This document shows, one piece after another, positions 5,732 through 5,787 of a DNA stretch of 5,787 nt. The stretch's first letter is position 1. Every line of letters starts with the position of its first letter. A program made the translations under genes and the position numbers. The notes below the pieces were generated by a model that saw nothing but the letters and a program-made list of their open reading frames with translations, made no database searches and was not told the DNA's origin. This stretch comes from Chitinophagales bacterium (GTDB taxonomy: Bacteria > Bacteroidota > Bacteroidia > Chitinophagales > Chitinophagaceae), in the NCBI GenBank assembly GCA_015654495.1, contig JAATGW010000689.1, positions 1 through 5,787 of the forward strand, written 5' to 3'.

Positions 5732-5744
5732 GCACCGAAGGTGC
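5732..5744. repeat. small hairpin, CCTNCGG class (3 of 3)
   Basis: Read on the minus strand this is GCACC-TTC-GGTGC, a five-pair stem with a three-base loop. It abuts the right arm of the 15-bp inverted repeat (5745-5759) without a gap. Confidence 0.7.
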
Positions 5745-5758
5745 GGTGCAATCTATAG

Positions 5759-5778
5759 CAACGGGCTTCAGCCCGTTG
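5759..5778. repeat. eight-pair hairpin with TGAA loop on -, right half-unit
   Basis: CAACGGGC-TTCA-GCCCGTTG is a perfect eight-pair stem. On the minus strand the loop reads TGAA, as in the hairpin at 5478-5497. Its first base overlaps the 15-bp inverted-repeat arm in the same way as in the left half-unit. Confidence 0.8.
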
Positions 5779-5787
5779 TAAATAAAT

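Larger units (their letters stand above)
5432..5787. repeat. cluster of palindromic repeats in two inverted half-units
   Basis: From just after the pseudogene region to the window end there is no gene but a series of short GC-rich hairpins in A/T-rich DNA. Left half, read on +: GTGCCTACGGCAC (5441), a 20-base hairpin (5478-5497), then GCTATAGATTGCACC (5497-5511). Right half, read on -: a 20-base hairpin (5778-5759), the same GCTATAGATTGCACC (5759-5745), GCACCTTCGGTGC (5744-5732) and GCTCCTGCGGAGC (5671-5659). The two halves are therefore inverted copies of one repeat family. Similar short palindromes are widespread in Bacteroidota intergenic regions; no transposase is present here. The right half may continue beyond the window. 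Confidence 0.8.

Noticed and set aside
5432..5787. CRISPR array or tRNA-like structure in the terminal hairpin cluster
   Set aside because: There are no regularly spaced identical direct repeats with unique spacers and no cloverleaf. The hairpins are of two classes in inverted orientation, as in palindromic intergenic repeats.

Overview
The window looks like chromosomal DNA from a moderately AT-rich member of the Bacteroidota. I base this on four things: the genes lack clear Shine-Dalgarno sequences and have A/T-rich leaders; one lipid-independent signal peptide ends in the phylum-typical '...SFAQ'; the protein families (paired membrane-anchored alpha/beta hydrolases, a DUF4440/SnoaL-like secreted protein, a PNPOx-like protein ending '...NLTYFVVEPKWIRFSDFNE...') are common there; and the intergenic DNA is crowded with small palindromic repeats and an ACGTTGA heptamer array. 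A narrower taxon (a Chitinophagaceae/Cytophagales-like genome) is only a guess.

Layout. 12-250 and 1988-2229 are two copies of a roughly 240-bp direct repeat. They bracket two minus-strand genes (1953-1153, then 1107-298) that encode related membrane-anchored serine alpha/beta hydrolases of the ABHD13/BEM46-like type. A short heptamer repeat array sits between them and runs over the stop codon of the first. Divergent from this pair is a plus-strand NmrA-like NAD(P)-binding reductase (2453-3340), whose Rossmann fold looks about 20 residues shorter than usual. A 326-bp gap without genes (3341-3666) holds one hairpin. Next come a six-helix membrane protein with conserved-looking His/Asp residues (3667-4323) and a secreted DUF4440/SnoaL-like protein (4476-4931). 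A PNPOx-like flavin-binding gene follows after only 3 bp (4935-5316); it is a clear pseudogene, with an internal frame-breaking deletion and an in-frame TAA.

The last 350 bp (5432-5787) are a dense cluster of short hairpins arranged as two inverted half-units around a 15-bp exact inverted repeat. The hairpins differ from each other by paired, compensatory stem changes while their loops stay constant, which is strong internal evidence that the folded form is what is maintained. This cluster and the ~240-bp direct repeats are the most interesting non-coding content.

The genes do not form an obvious single pathway. The hydrolase pair may be one transcription unit. The DUF4440 gene and the PNPOx remnant were probably one operon before the second gene decayed. 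No RNA gene, CRISPR array, transposase, phage gene or recognisable defence system is visible.
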